From Gilliamella sp. App6-5 (GTDB lineage: Bacteria; Pseudomonadota; Gammaproteobacteria; Enterobacterales; Orbaceae): a stretch of DNA of 33,475 bases. Where the stretch lies: NCBI RefSeq assembly GCF_001690525.1, contig NZ_LZGT01000092.1, forward strand, positions 1 to 33,475, read 5' to 3'. The notes beneath the pieces were generated by a model. That model saw only the letters and a program-made list of their open reading frames with translations, was not told where the DNA came from and made no database searches. The translations under genes and the position numbers were made by a program. Shown piece by piece: positions 1-9,134 of the stretch. Every line of letters begins with the position of its first letter. The first letter of the stretch is position 1.

Positions 1-1
1 A

Positions 2-814
2 TTACTTGGTGTCAGTTCATCGGGTTATTATGCTTGGTTAAAAAGAGCAAACAAATCAGCCAAACTCAGCGAGTATATTAAAAAGCAGTATTGGCAACAT
101 AAGGCCCGTTTGGGTGCGCCAAGCCTGCTTCATGATGTTAGGGAAGCGGGCTATCAAGTTTCAGAAAGGACAATTAGCCGTGTTTTGCAACAATTGGGAT
201 TACGGAGTAAAGCAGCACGTAAATTCAAGTATAAAACAGACACGGCTCATCGCAATATTGCGCCCAACACGTTAAATAGGCAATTTAACCCTGATAAGCC
301 AAATACGACATGGGTAACCGATATTACTTATATTAAAACGGGTGAAGGGTGGTTATATTTGTCGGTGATTATCGATTTATATGGACGAAAAGTAATTGCT
401 AGGCAAACGAGTCGCTACATAGACCGTCATTTAGTGTGTAATACATTAAAACAAGCCTTATTTCGGCGTTACTTTCCTAAAAATGTACTCATTCATAGTG
501 ACCAAGGAAGCCAATATTGCAGTGCTGATTTCAAGCAGTTATTGTTACAATATGGACTCAGGCAAAGCATGAGTCGAAGAGGAAATTGCTTTGATAATGC
601 GGTTGTTGAAAGTTTTTTTCATACACTCAAAACACACATTATTCATGACTGTTACTACAAAACGAGGAAACTGGCTAATAAAGCACTATTTGAATATATT
701 GAAATCTATTATAATCGGATACGCCGTCATTCAGCTAATGGCTGGGTATCACCTGAACAATATGAACAACAATATTACCAAAACGAAAAAATGATAGAGG
801 TGGGCACTGTCTAA
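2..814 (+). CDS. IS3-family transposase OrfB, 5' part outside window
   Basis: The reading frame is open from base 2, so the protein enters from the left edge and only about 270 C-terminal residues are seen. It reads as an rve-type DDE integrase domain of the IS3 OrfB class: an HTH_21-like stretch (VSERTISRVLQQLGLRSKA), then the catalytic Asp in WVTDITY, the second Asp in HSDQGSQY and the Glu in NAVVESFFHTLKT. The usual C-terminal YYNRIRRHS and SPEQYE motifs follow. The 3' end of the element should lie shortly after the stop, in 815-850, but the terminal inverted repeat cannot be fixed without the left end. No frameshift or stop interrupts the visible part, so it may be active. The ATG at 110 is internal and not the true start. 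Confidence 0.9.
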   Translation, partial: LLGVSSSGYYAWLKRANKSAKLSEYIKKQYWQHKARLGAPSLLHDVREAGYQVSERTISRVLQQLGLRSKAARKFKYKTDTAHRNIAPNTLNRQFNPDKPNTTWVTDITYIKTGEGWLYLSVIIDLYGRKVIARQTSRYIDRHLVCNTLKQALFRRYFPKNVLIHSDQGSQYCSADFKQLLLQYGLRQSMSRRGNCFDNAVVESFFHTLKTHIIHDCYYKTRKLANKALFEYIEIYYNRIRRHSANGWVSPEQYEQQYYQNEKMIEVGTV

Positions 815-886
815 TATTTTGGCGAGGATCACTTTGTTATTTTTTGATAAAGGATAATACGTTAATAAAATTAAGAAGGAGGTAAA

Positions 887-1402
887 ATGGCTTATGCAAA
901 TAAACAGCAGTTATTAGATGAAATAAACAAGACAGCCAAGTTGTTTATTGATGAGTTTACAGTTTTGTCTGAATCACAAAAAGACACCTTAGTGGAGGGT
1001 GTTGATCGTACTCCAGCACAAATGATTGCTTATCAACTAGGTTGGCTTAATTTGGTGAAATCTTGGGATGATGATGAGCTTGCTGGTCAAACACCTGAAT
1101 TACCGGCCCCTGGATACAAATGGAATCAATTGGGTAATTTGTATCGGCAATTTTATAAAACATATCAATACCTATCATTACAGGCATTAATTCAAGCATT
1201 TAATCAGCAAATCACCATTTGGAATGATTGGATTCAATCTTTGAACGAAGACACTTTGTTTATAAAAGATAGCCGTAATTGGACTAAACCTTATCCTGAA
1301 TCTTGGACTGTTGCTCGATTTATCCATATCAATTCTGTGGCGCCTTTTAAATCGTTTAGAGCAAAAATAAGAAAGTGGAAAAAGCTAAATGTATCAGTTT
1401 AA
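887..1402 (+). CDS. ClbS/DfsB-family four-helix protein
   Basis: A 171-residue soluble protein with a very good ribosome binding site (AAGGAGGT, 4 bases before ATG). The pattern of an N-terminal helix (NKQQLLDEINK), a D-R-T-P-AQMIAYQLGWL segment, and a late PYPESWTVARFIHINSVAPF segment is typical of the ClbS/DfsB family (DUF1706). This family is related to DinB-like four-helix bundles. ClbS itself protects colibactin producers from their own genotoxin, but most chromosomal members are uncharacterised and no colibactin genes are seen here, so self-resistance must not be assumed. It follows directly after the IS3 element and precedes the small HhH gene by 32 bases, so the two are probably cotranscribed. 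Confidence 0.8.
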   Translation: MAYANKQQLLDEINKTAKLFIDEFTVLSESQKDTLVEGVDRTPAQMIAYQLGWLNLVKSWDDDELAGQTPELPAPGYKWNQLGNLYRQFYKTYQYLSLQALIQAFNQQITIWNDWIQSLNEDTLFIKDSRNWTKPYPESWTVARFIHINSVAPFKSFRAKIRKWKKLNVSV

Positions 1403-1434
1403 AATTATATTCAATATAATGTAAGGAGAATAAT

Positions 1435-1668
1435 ATGGCCTTTACAGAAACAGAACGACAGCAATTGATGGAGCTTAAATTTGTGGGTGCCAAAATTATT
1501 GAAAGACTTGAAGAGATGAGCTTTGATTCTTTCGATAAATTGCGTAATGCTAGTTTAGATGAAATCCTTAACAAAGGTGCATTATTAACAGGTTCAACTT
1601 GTTGGAAAAACAGCCATCAAGCAAAAACGGCAATAAGTAATATTTTGAGTTTAGTCAACAATACGTAA
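1435..1668 (+). CDS. small helix-hairpin-helix protein
   Basis: A 77-residue protein preceded by AAGGAGA. Residues 13-32 (LKFVGAKIIERLEEMSFDSF) look like a helix-hairpin-helix fold in which FVGAKIIERLEEMGF-like text is the hairpin, as in small pathogenicity-locus (Cdd1-like) and Radical-SAM-free HhH proteins. The C-terminal part has a Cys-Trp pair (GSTCWKNSHQAKTAISN). A role in binding DNA non-specifically is the family expectation, but the actual function is unknown. It is the second gene of a short plus-strand unit with the ClbS-like gene and is followed by a terminator-type hairpin at 1828-1855. Confidence 0.6.
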   Translation: MAFTETERQQLMELKFVGAKIIERLEEMSFDSFDKLRNASLDEILNKGALLTGSTCWKNSHQAKTAISNILSLVNNT

Positions 1669-1754
1669 TATCCCTTTTTATGAGCAGCGAGTGCATCCAA
1701 CTTTTCAATTGAACAATGATAATCAATTTTTGGGTTTCTTATCTATTTTTAAGA

Positions 1755-1774
1755 TATTTATACTGAAACGTATA
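1755..1774 (+). repeat. 20-bp flanking repeat, copy 1 (left of cas3)
   Basis: TATTTATACTGAAACGTATA here is identical in 19 of 20 positions to 4790-4809, on the other side of cas3. The core TATAC-N6-GTATA is itself an inverted repeat. It could be a regulator binding site or the trace of a recombination or insertion event; the sequence does not decide. Confidence 0.6.
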
Positions 1775-1798
1775 GTTACCTGAAACTTTTTTACAAAA

Positions 1799-1888
1799 GT
1801 CTATTATTTCTAGTGTGCAGGGAACAGCGGCATTTCGACGGAAATGCCGTTTTCTAACTTGGTTTATCTCCATGCATATAGGGAACAG
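1799..1888 (-). CRISPR. degenerate one-spacer type I-E CRISPR remnant downstream of cas3
   Basis: Read on the minus strand, 1888-1860 matches the repeat of the main array (19512-19540) at 21 of 29 positions, including TGTTCCCT and the handle ATAAACC. After exactly 32 bases (1859-1828) a second repeat-like sequence starts (1827-1799). It keeps the 5' half (TGTTCCCTG) but has lost the 3' half, as terminal repeats of old arrays do. Exactly 32-base spacing equals the two spacers of the main array. It points the same way as cas3, 100 bases downstream of its stop. It may be a dead second array or a retained mini-CRISPR; the spacer-like part contains a 9-bp perfect hairpin. Confidence 0.72.
1828..1855 (+). 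terminator. rho-independent terminator-type hairpin
   Basis: CGGCATTTC / GAAATGCCG form a perfect 9-bp stem with a GACG loop, followed by TTTTCT on the plus strand. It is well placed to end the ClbS-like/HhH transcript. It sits entirely inside the 32-base spacer-like interval of the degenerate CRISPR on the other strand. Confidence 0.7.
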
Positions 1889-1959
1889 AATAATTATAAA
1901 TAATTGTTTTATAATTAAAATAAAAAGTAAAATTCCAGCAAATTTTCGGTTTAATTTTT
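1889..1959 (-). promoter_or_regulatory. CRISPR leader-like sequence
   Basis: On the minus strand this 71-base AT-rich sequence begins AAAAATTAAA and ends at the degenerate repeat. The main array leader has the same AAAAATTAAA exactly 71 bases before its first repeat. In between, CTGGAATTTTAC parallels CTGGTAGAATTTACC, and ATAAAACAATTATTTAT parallels ATAAAACAAATAGCTAT at the same distance from the repeat. This supports common origin of the two leaders. The alignment was made by eye. Confidence 0.6.
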
Positions 1960-1989
1960 ACTCATTTTTGCCAGTGAATAGATGAATTA

Positions 1990-4695
1990 TTAAATTGCAT
2001 AAAATCCTATCTCTTTTGAGTAAAAAACTGAGTTTTTATCATGTTCGATTAAGCTAATAATAGCTTGAGGCCGGTGTATTTGCAGTCTAATCTTTTCTAA
2101 GCTTTGCTGATCAAGTTGTGGGATAGTCTTTTTTATTTTTTCCCATTTTGAAATGCTTAGTGGAACACGGCTTTGTTCCCACGCATATTCACTATTGGTG
2201 CAATAAGGTATTATTTTATCTTCGAGCTTATAAGCTAAATACAGATCGACGTTATCTTCTGATAGTCGGGTAGATAGTTCAATACTCTTTTCCCATCCGT
2301 TGCAAGAGATTCGATTATATCCATCATTAAGCTTTAATAAACTTTGATTTGCGATCGAAGCTTGGCTAAGCGACTTTCCTTGTGCAAAATAAAAGGCTTC
2401 TTGTAATCCTGTTGGTGGTTCAATGTCTTGTGCATAAACTGACTCAATTAACAATCGGGCATCTTCAGGCATTTTGATAACGCGTTGAGTCAGTAATATT
2501 TTTTGGGTAAACCATAAATAAGCATGGTTAGGGTAGACATAACTGGTATTGCGAAAGGTTGGATTATCAAGCCAATCTTTTTGGGGATCGTCCTGCCAAT
2601 GTGGCGCAAGTACAGTTAAAATGGGTTGTCCACGATCATCATAAGGCTGAGTTTTTTCATCAAAAGGTTTAACATTACCTTGTTGATCTCGTACATGGCG
2701 TCTTAAACGGCCGGCACGTTGTATCAATAAATCAATTGGGGCAATATCACTAATCATCTCGTCAAAATCAAGATCTAACGATTGTTCAATAACTTGAGTT
2801 GCAATAATCACCTTTGCGTGGCGAGTATTACGGTTAGATGTTTTACCTGCCCATTTTAGTGTTTTTTGTTCAATTTCAAGGCGATCACAAAAAGCAAAAC
2901 GACTATGAAAAAGTAATATATTATTGCTATCTATCTCTAACTTTAATTGCAATTGTTGATACAAACTAATTGCATCGTCAATACTGTTTTTGATCCAGCA
3001 GATAATTTTACCTTGTGCTATCGTGTGGCGGATTTTGTTTATACCTGCATCAATATCATCTATCCATTCAATGTTTACTTGACGTTTGACTTCATCCCGA
3101 GTATCTATTGCTTGTTCTATTAAACCATTATGATTCAGTTGTGTCATAAGTGGAAAAGGTAATCGCTGATTTAAAGTGAGATTTGCTTGGCTAATGGTTA
3201 AACCTTTATAAAATGCATTAAGTAATTTTTCGCGTAAAAAATAGGGTAAAGTAGCAGTAAGAATAATAGCACTACCACCTTGTAAGGCATGATAATGTAA
3301 TAGCGATTCTAATAATTTAACCATATAGCTGTCATAAGCATGAACTTCATCTAATATAAGTAATTTATGGCTTAGACCTAATAATCGTAATGATTGATGT
3401 TTAAATGGCATAACCGCCATTAATGCTTGATCCAAAGTACCGACACCAACCTCAGCCAATAACGCTTTTTTCCGAGTATCAACAAACCACTCCTGACACT
3501 CTGCACTAATGGTTTGTTCGCCTTTAGGATATTGTTGTTCGCTATTATCTTCACTATTGATAATTGATTGATTAAATTTAGGATTCATATAGCTAGTACC
3601 ATGTGCTAATACTAACGAAGGATGACTATCGGCCTGATAGAGTTGTCCATAAATTCCCGCTGTACGTTGATAAATGGCATTTGCGGTTGCTTGGGTTGGT
3701 AAGCCAATATAAATACCTTGGGCTTTTTTAGCTGTCATTAGTCTATGTGCTAAAACCATAGAGGCTTCGGTTTTTCCTGCTCCTGTCACATCTTCCATAA
3801 TAAATAATTCCGGACCAGAATCAGACAATTGGCATGATAATGCTTGCTGTTGGAGTGGTGTGGGCTTTTCAATAAATGGAAATAAATTTTTGATATTAAT
3901 AAAAGGGGCAATGGGCGATGTTTTAGGTAGGGTGGATATTGCTTTTTCTGCTTGAATAAAGGCATGACTATGCCAATATTCAGAAAGTGACATCACTTGG
4001 GAACAAAATGGAAAAAACGATTCGTGAGATCCTAGCCAATCGCTAATAATGGTTACACCAGCGATTAACCAACTTATTTGATTAAATTTTTTTCGCAATG
4101 ATTTATCAAAAAAGAAAGACGGATAATCTGCTAATTTATACTCGCTAATAAAAAACGCATTAATGGCTTTAATATAATCTAATGCGGCTTGCTTATCTTG
4201 TCGATTAAATGATAAATTGCCATTTACCCCAAATACTGGTGGCTTGCCATGATGTCCAGTTATGATGGTTAACCATATATCCAAAAAACAGTTAATGTTG
4301 CTATTATAGTTAGATAACTGAATTTCAGTTTTATCCTTAAGAAAAGTATTCCATAACCAAAATCCAAGCGAATCATGTCTGGACATATATCTTTTAGCCG
4401 GATCGGCAGCAACAAGTTGCGGGTTATTGTGCTTAAATAACTGTTGAAACCCATTGGCAAATTTACCAATATCATGCCAAGCCAAAAAATAGGCAAACCA
4501 ATGAGCTGCCTTTTCGTTATCTTGTGGAGCAAAACCTAATTGCATAAATAGCTCAGCTGAATTGAAATAGTTGTGTTTAACTATTTGGTATCCACAAGCG
4601 GCTACGTCTAAATTATGATATGGGAGTAAATGGTAGTTATTATTATCAGAGCCTTGACGACATTTTCCCCAATATTGATAAAACGATTTGATCAT
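1990..4695 (-). CDS. cas3: CRISPR-associated helicase-nuclease Cas3 (type I-E)
   Basis: The 901-residue protein is the nuclease and 3'-5' helicase recruited by target-bound Cascade in type I-E interference. The N-terminal HD nuclease shows H74-D75 in LAWHDIGKFA, H148-H149 in GHHGK and D219 in SDWLG. The SF2 helicase follows, with Walker A VTGAGKT (303-309), the DEVH box (449-452), TATLP (480-484) and the motif VI-like QRAGRLRRH near residue 665. The length fits single-chain HD-helicase Cas3. All key residues look intact. AAGGGAT precedes the start at a workable distance. Unusually, it lies 8.8 kb from casA, on the opposite strand, with yejABEF and frdCD in between. A degenerate CRISPR with its own leader-like sequence lies directly downstream. 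Confidence 0.97.
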   Translation of the reverse strand: MIKSFYQYWGKCRQGSDNNNYHLLPYHNLDVAACGYQIVKHNYFNSAELFMQLGFAPQDNEKAAHWFAYFLAWHDIGKFANGFQQLFKHNNPQLVAADPAKRYMSRHDSLGFWLWNTFLKDKTEIQLSNYNSNINCFLDIWLTIITGHHGKPPVFGVNGNLSFNRQDKQAALDYIKAINAFFISEYKLADYPSFFFDKSLRKKFNQISWLIAGVTIISDWLGSHESFFPFCSQVMSLSEYWHSHAFIQAEKAISTLPKTSPIAPFINIKNLFPFIEKPTPLQQQALSCQLSDSGPELFIMEDVTGAGKTEASMVLAHRLMTAKKAQGIYIGLPTQATANAIYQRTAGIYGQLYQADSHPSLVLAHGTSYMNPKFNQSIINSEDNSEQQYPKGEQTISAECQEWFVDTRKKALLAEVGVGTLDQALMAVMPFKHQSLRLLGLSHKLLILDEVHAYDSYMVKLLESLLHYHALQGGSAIILTATLPYFLREKLLNAFYKGLTISQANLTLNQRLPFPLMTQLNHNGLIEQAIDTRDEVKRQVNIEWIDDIDAGINKIRHTIAQGKIICWIKNSIDDAISLYQQLQLKLEIDSNNILLFHSRFAFCDRLEIEQKTLKWAGKTSNRNTRHAKVIIATQVIEQSLDLDFDEMISDIAPIDLLIQRAGRLRRHVRDQQGNVKPFDEKTQPYDDRGQPILTVLAPHWQDDPQKDWLDNPTFRNTSYVYPNHAYLWFTQKILLTQRVIKMPEDARLLIESVYAQDIEPPTGLQEAFYFAQGKSLSQASIANQSLLKLNDGYNRISCNGWEKSIELSTRLSEDNVDLYLAYKLEDKIIPYCTNSEYAWEQSRVPLSISKWEKIKKTIPQLDQQSLEKIRLQIHRPQAIISLIEHDKNSVFYSKEIGFYAI

Positions 4696-4733
4696 TAAAT
4701 TTTATCCCTTTTATCCTTTTTATTACTTTTGAA

Positions 4734-4761
4734 AAAATATGCTTTACACAACGCATATTTT
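4734..4761. promoter_or_regulatory. inverted repeat upstream of cas3 (possible operator)
   Basis: AAAATATGC and GCATATTTT form 9-bp perfect arms separated by 10 bases, about 40 bases upstream of the cas3 start codon. The arm spacing suits a dimeric regulator on one face of the helix. No known regulator is assigned. Confidence 0.4.
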
Positions 4762-4789
4762 ATTCAAACAAAAGAATATTAATTATTTT

Positions 4790-4809
4790 TATTTATACTG
4801 AAACATATA
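4790..4809 (+). repeat. 20-bp flanking repeat, copy 2 (right of cas3)
   Basis: TATTTATACTGAAACATATA differs at one base from copy 1 at 1755-1774. Together the copies bracket cas3, its leader-like sequence and the degenerate CRISPR, a unit of about 3 kb in direct orientation. Confidence 0.6.
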
Positions 4810-5057
4810 AAGATACTTATTAGGTACAATTGATTCAATATAATTTGTTTAATGTAAAAATAAAGGTATGTTTTTAGCTAATATTATCATTTTATATAAA
4901 CTTTATTAATTAGGTTTTGCTCATTTAGTTGAAGTTTGGCAAAATAGACGGCCTAACTGGGCGATTATGATTGTCTTAAATGATTTGGATTTGTTAATAA
5001 TAAATAAAAAGAAATATAAACATGCTATTGTTAAATGAAAGCTGGAACGGAATTAGG

Positions 5058-7013
5058 ATGATTAGTCGAATAAAACAACCCATAAAAACATTATTCATCT
5101 TGAGTTGCCTAAGTGGCATAGTCATTTGTTGTGCGCCTGCTTTTGCCGATGAAGAACAACAAATTTTACCTCAAAGTGAGATTGAAGCTGATACCAATAT
5201 TCCAGCTCAATTGACTGATGATAAACAAATTGATATCGTTACTCCTAGTGAAAAACGTGAGAAAATTTATCACAAAACTATCTTTTCACTTTCAGGTCAA
5301 CCCAAGTATCCGGATCATTTTCAGCATCTTGATTACGCTAATCCCAATGCTCCGAAAGGTGGCATAATCAAACTGGCTGAAGTTGGTTCTTTTGATAATT
5401 TGAATCGTTTTGCTAGCCGTGGTGCTCCTGAGCGAAACTCGGCATCGCTATATGACACCCTTTTTACTAATACTGCTGACGATATTACCAGTTTTTACCC
5501 ACTTATAGCGACATCAATAACTTATTCCGATAGTTACCGCTGGGCAGAAGTTTCAATTAACCCTAATGCGCGTTTTCAAGATGATAAGCCAATTACAGCT
5601 AAAGATGTTGAGTTTACCTTTGATAAATTTATGACCGAAGGGGTGCCTCAATATCGTGTTTATAATAAAGGGATTACGGTTAAGGCAATAGATGATTACC
5701 GTGTGCGTGTTGATATACCTGATTCTGATCGTGAAAAACTCCTTTCATTTGTTGGTAGTATGCGGGTTATTCCTAAACATTTTTGGCAAGAGCATGATCT
5801 TTCTGAACCATTAAGCTCGCCACCGGTTGGTAGTGGTCCTTACTATATTAGTGAATATAAATTAGGACAATATGTAGTTTATCGACGTAATGCGAATTAT
5901 TGGGCGCGTGATTTGCCCATTAATAAAGGCTTAGATAATTTTGACGAAAAACGTATTGATTACTATATGGATGATAACGTATCGCTAGAAGCTTTTAAAG
6001 CAGGTGAATATGATTTGCGCGCAGAAGATCAACCTAAAAACTGGTTTACTCAATATCAAGGAAAATATTTTGATTCTAACCACATTATTAAACAAGAAAG
6101 ACCCGTTCAAACGGCAACTGATACTAAGTGGTTAGCCTTTAATTTACAAAATGATCTGTTTAAAGATGTCAAAGTGCGTGAAGCCATTACCTTGGCATTT
6201 GATTTTGAATGGTTAAATCATGCCTTTTATTATGACAGTTACAAAAGACCTTATAGCTTTTTTGAAAATACGATATATGCAGCAACTGGTATGCCTAGTG
6301 AGCAAGAGCTAAAGTGGCTTAATGCTTACAAAGAGATTATTCCTGAGCGTGCTTTTGGCAATGCCTATTATGTACCAAAAAGTGATGGTCAGGGTTTTAA
6401 TCGTGATAATTTATTAAAAGCGACAGAATTATTAAAACAAGCCGGATGGGTGCTCAAAGAAGGCAAACTCATTAACACTAAAACACAGCAACCATTTGAA
6501 ATTGAACTGATCAGTTATCTTGGTAGCGATATTAAATATGCTATTCCCTTTCAAAAAAATCTGGCACGTTTGGGGATTATCATGAAAATTACCTTGTTAG
6601 ATTCAGCACAACACTTACGTCGTGTTCGTGAGCGTGATTATGATATGGTTGCACGTGATTATTATGCTGTAAATTATCCAAGTTCGAGTTTGCTGGTACT
6701 GTGGGGAAGTGAGTATCTTAACTCATCATGGAATGCTTCAGGATTACATAACAAGGCTATTGATGGCATGATTGCTGAAATTACCAAGAATGTAGATAAT
6801 CAAGATGAATTAGTGCCACTTGGGCGAGCACTTGATCGTATTTTAACGCATGAATATCCAATGATTCCTATGTGGTATAATAGTAAAACGTATTATGCAT
6901 ACTGGAACAAATTTGGGCAACCAGCTATACAACCGACTTATGCAATCGGGGTTGATAGCTGGTGGTATGATGCAAACAAAGCAGCTAGCCTGCCTAAAAA
7001 TCGAGAACATTAA
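5058..7013 (+). CDS. yejA: YejA, periplasmic peptide-binding protein of the Yej ABC importer
   Basis: Substrate-binding protein (SBP_bac_5 family) of the YejABEF ABC transporter, which in E. coli imports peptides including microcin C. The sequence follows E. coli YejA closely: AAPKGG-like [59 protein letters not shown] and a terminal [10 protein letters not shown]. The start at 5058 gives a standard Sec signal peptide ([12 protein letters not shown], hydrophobic core to about residue 28, cleavage after AFA) and has GGAA 5 bases upstream. An upstream in-frame ATG at 5022 would put a charged non-signal extension before it. After the signal there is an acidic linker of about 40 residues not typical of the family. 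It is the first gene of yejABEF. Confidence 0.95.
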   Translation: MISRIKQPIKTLFILSCLSGIVICCAPAFADEEQQILPQSEIEADTNIPAQLTDDKQIDIVTPSEKREKIYHKTIFSLSGQPKYPDHFQHLDYANPNAPKGGIIKLAEVGSFDNLNRFASRGAPERNSASLYDTLFTNTADDITSFYPLIATSITYSDSYRWAEVSINPNARFQDDKPITAKDVEFTFDKFMTEGVPQYRVYNKGITVKAIDDYRVRVDIPDSDREKLLSFVGSMRVIPKHFWQEHDLSEPLSSPPVGSGPYYISEYKLGQYVVYRRNANYWARDLPINKGLDNFDEKRIDYYMDDNVSLEAFKAGEYDLRAEDQPKNWFTQYQGKYFDSNHIIKQERPVQTATDTKWLAFNLQNDLFKDVKVREAITLAFDFEWLNHAFYYDSYKRPYSFFENTIYAATGMPSEQELKWLNAYKEIIPERAFGNAYYVPKSDGQGFNRDNLLKATELLKQAGWVLKEGKLINTKTQQPFEIELISYLGSDIKYAIPFQKNLARLGIIMKITLLDSAQHLRRVRERDYDMVARDYYAVNYPSSSLLVLWGSEYLNSSWNASGLHNKAIDGMIAEITKNVDNQDELVPLGRALDRILTHEYPMIPMWYNSKTYYAYWNKFGQPAIQPTYAIGVDSWWYDANKAASLPKNREH

Positions 7014-7014
7014 T

Positions 7015-8103
7015 ATGCTAAATTACTTTATTCGTCGATTGTTACTGATTATTCCAACATTATTTGTAATTTTAACAATCAACTTTTTTATTGTGCAAGT
7101 TGCGCCCGGTGGACCGGTCGATCAGGCGCTTGCTATGATTGAAAACGGACCGCAAGCAGGACAAGGGCTATTGCCGGGGAGTGGCGGTACATCTACATCA
7201 GTACAACAGTATAAAAATGAGTCGCACTATCGTGGAGCGCGAGGGCTTGATCCACAAGTTATCGCGATGATTGAAAAACAATACGGTTTTGATAAACCAA
7301 TATTTGAACGCTATATCGAAACGCTAAAGAAATACATATTATTTGATTTTGGTAACAGTTTTTTTAAAAGTGAATCGGTATTAGGCTTGATTGCCAAAAG
7401 TTTACCTGTTTCAATTTCATTGGGATTATGGAGTACGTTAATTATTTATCTGATTTCAATCCCGTTAGGTATTCGCAAAGCAGTAAAAGATGGTTCGGCA
7501 TTTGATTTTTGGTCAAGTACCCTAATTATTATTGGTTATGCCATACCGCCTTTTTTATTAGCGGTGTTGTTAATTGTAGTGTTTGCCGGTGGTAGTTATT
7601 GGGATATTTTTCCACTCCGTGGACTCATTTCGAATCATTTTGAACAACTCGATTTTTGGGGAAAAGTGAAAGACTATGCATGGCACATTTGTTTGCCTAC
7701 TATTGCAATGGTTATTGGTGGTTTTGCTTCACTCACTATGTTGACCAAGAACTCATTTTTAGATGAAATTCGCAAACAGTATGTCATAACCGCACGAGCA
7801 AAAGGATTAAGTGAAAGAAAGATTGTGTATAAACACGTTTTTCGTAATGCCACGTTACTGATTGTATCGGGTTTTCCCGCTGCTTTTGTCGGTATTTTAT
7901 TTACCGGTTCGTTACTAATTGAAATTATCTTTTCGCTTAATGGGCTTGGTTTATTGGGCTATGAAGCAATTATTCAACGTGATTACCCTGTAATTTTTGG
8001 GTCGCTTTATATTTTTACGTTAGTTGGACTCATCACAAAACTACTGTCTGATTTATCTTACATGATGATAGACCCACGCATTGACTTTGAGGCTCGAAAC
8101 TGA
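7015..8103 (+). CDS. yejB: YejB, inner-membrane permease of the Yej importer
   Basis: Permease subunit (BPD_transp_1, DppB-like) of 362 residues. An N-terminal membrane segment ([20 protein letters not shown]) is followed by a periplasmic loop with [15 protein letters not shown] and then five further hydrophobic segments. The EAA loop that contacts the ATPase reads [21 protein letters not shown]. The ATG at 7015 starts one base after the yejA stop. The next gene overlaps its stop by one base (TGATG), so the four genes are translationally coupled. Length and order agree with E. coli yejB. Longer in-frame openings upstream overlap yejA and are not likely starts. Confidence 0.95.
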   Translation: MLNYFIRRLLLIIPTLFVILTINFFIVQVAPGGPVDQALAMIENGPQAGQGLLPGSGGTSTSVQQYKNESHYRGARGLDPQVIAMIEKQYGFDKPIFERYIETLKKYILFDFGNSFFKSESVLGLIAKSLPVSISLGLWSTLIIYLISIPLGIRKAVKDGSAFDFWSSTLIIIGYAIPPFLLAVLLIVVFAGGSYWDIFPLRGLISNHFEQLDFWGKVKDYAWHICLPTIAMVIGGFASLTMLTKNSFLDEIRKQYVITARAKGLSERKIVYKHVFRNATLLIVSGFPAAFVGILFTGSLLIEIIFSLNGLGLLGYEAIIQRDYPVIFGSLYIFTLVGLITKLLSDLSYMMIDPRIDFEARN

Positions 8104-9134
8104 TGACCACTCATTATTCTTTTAATCAACAACGCTGGCAACGATTTAAACATAATCGCCGTGGCTATTATTCACTTTGGTTATTTTCGATCTTTTTTGT
8201 GATTAGTTTATTTGCTGATTTTATTGTTAACGATAGACCCATTTTTATTAAATATCAGGATAATTACTATTCACCAATTTTTCATTTTTATCCAGAAACG
8301 GAGTTTGGTTTGCAATTAGAAACACAAACCAATTATCTTGATCCTGCCGTGCAAAATCAAATAGAAGCGAATGGCTGGATTTTATGGCCACCGTTTCGCT
8401 ATAGTTATAGTACACTAATCTATGATACGCAAAATACTTTCCCAACGCCTCCTTCAGCATCGCATTGGTTAGGTACAACTGATGCGGGTTTTGATGTACT
8501 GGCCAATATCTTATATGGTTTTCGTATTTCAATGTTTTTTGCTATTTTTTTGACATTGTTTACTTCATTTATTGGTATCATCATCGGGGCAATCCAAGGT
8601 TATTATGGCGGAATAGTAGACCTGTTAGGACAGCGATTTATTGAAATCTGGTGTGGTTTGCCGGGTTTATTTGTAATTATTTTATTAGCCAGCATTTTGC
8701 CACTTGATTTTTGGTGGTTGCTGGGCATTACTGTTTTATTTGGTTGGATGGGGTTAGCTGGAATTGTACGTACCGAATTTTTGCGTACTCGCAATTTTGA
8801 TTATATCCGTGCGGCCAGAGCAATGGGGGTGAGTGACGGTAAAATTATGTTTCGCCACATCTTACCTAATGCAATGGTGGCAACATTAACCTTTTTACCT
8901 TTTATTCTATGTGGATCAATTACCACCTTAACGTCGCTAGATTTTTTGGGCTTTGGTTTGCCGATTGATTCACCGTCTTTAGGTCGCCTGTTGCTACAAG
9001 GTAAAAACAATTTGCAAGCCCCTTGGCTTGGTCTTAGTGCGTTTTTAATTATTGCAACTTTGCTTTCATTACTTATTTTTATTGGTGAAGCAGTAAGGGA
9101 TGCATTCGATCCAAACAAAGGAGCGTATCGATGA
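8103..9134 (+). CDS. yejE: YejE, inner-membrane permease of the Yej importer
   Basis: Second permease of the importer (DppC-like), 343 residues. The N-terminal segment SLWLFSIFFVISLFADFIVN is preceded by the family basic stretch (RWQRFKHNRRGYYS). A large periplasmic domain then carries HWLGTTDAGFDVLANILYGF. The EAA loop is RAARAMGVSDGKIMFRHILP, and the C-terminal end [16 protein letters not shown] is as in E. coli YejE. It overlaps yejB by one base and yejF by four bases (ATGA). No defect is visible. Confidence 0.95.
   Translation: MTTHYSFNQQRWQRFKHNRRGYYSLWLFSIFFVISLFADFIVNDRPIFIKYQDNYYSPIFHFYPETEFGLQLETQTNYLDPAVQNQIEANGWILWPPFRYSYSTLIYDTQNTFPTPPSASHWLGTTDAGFDVLANILYGFRISMFFAIFLTLFTSFIGIIIGAIQGYYGGIVDLLGQRFIEIWCGLPGLFVIILLASILPLDFWWLLGITVLFGWMGLAGIVRTEFLRTRNFDYIRAARAMGVSDGKIMFRHILPNAMVATLTFLPFILCGSITTLTSLDFLGFGLPIDSPSLGRLLLQGKNNLQAPWLGLSAFLIIATLLSLLIFIGEAVRDAFDPNKGAYR

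Larger units (their letters stand above)
4696..5057. other. cas3-yejA divergent intergenic region
   Basis: This AT-rich region holds the cas3 ribosome binding site and start, the inverted repeat at 4734-4761 and the 20-bp repeat at 4790-4809. Promoters for cas3 and yejA must lie here because the genes diverge, but no hexamer pair is convincing enough to name. No further gene or RNA is seen. Confidence 0.5.

Noticed and set aside
2093-2102. The first 10 bases of array spacer 1 (GCTTAGAAAA) occur in cas3, suggesting self-targeting.
   Set aside because: Pairing stops after 10 bases, and the three flanking bases read AAA, not an accepted I-E PAM such as AAG or ATG. A chance 10-base match in AT-rich DNA is likely.
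4305-4320. Target for the spacer of the cas3-side degenerate CRISPR (AGTTAGATAAC versus AGTTAGAAAAC).
   Set aside because: No acceptable PAM precedes it (TAT), and similarity ends after 11 bases.
8801-9118. A 105-codon minus-strand frame inside yejE.
   Set aside because: It lies wholly within a well-conserved gene, has no ribosome binding site and reads as low-complexity shadow sequence.
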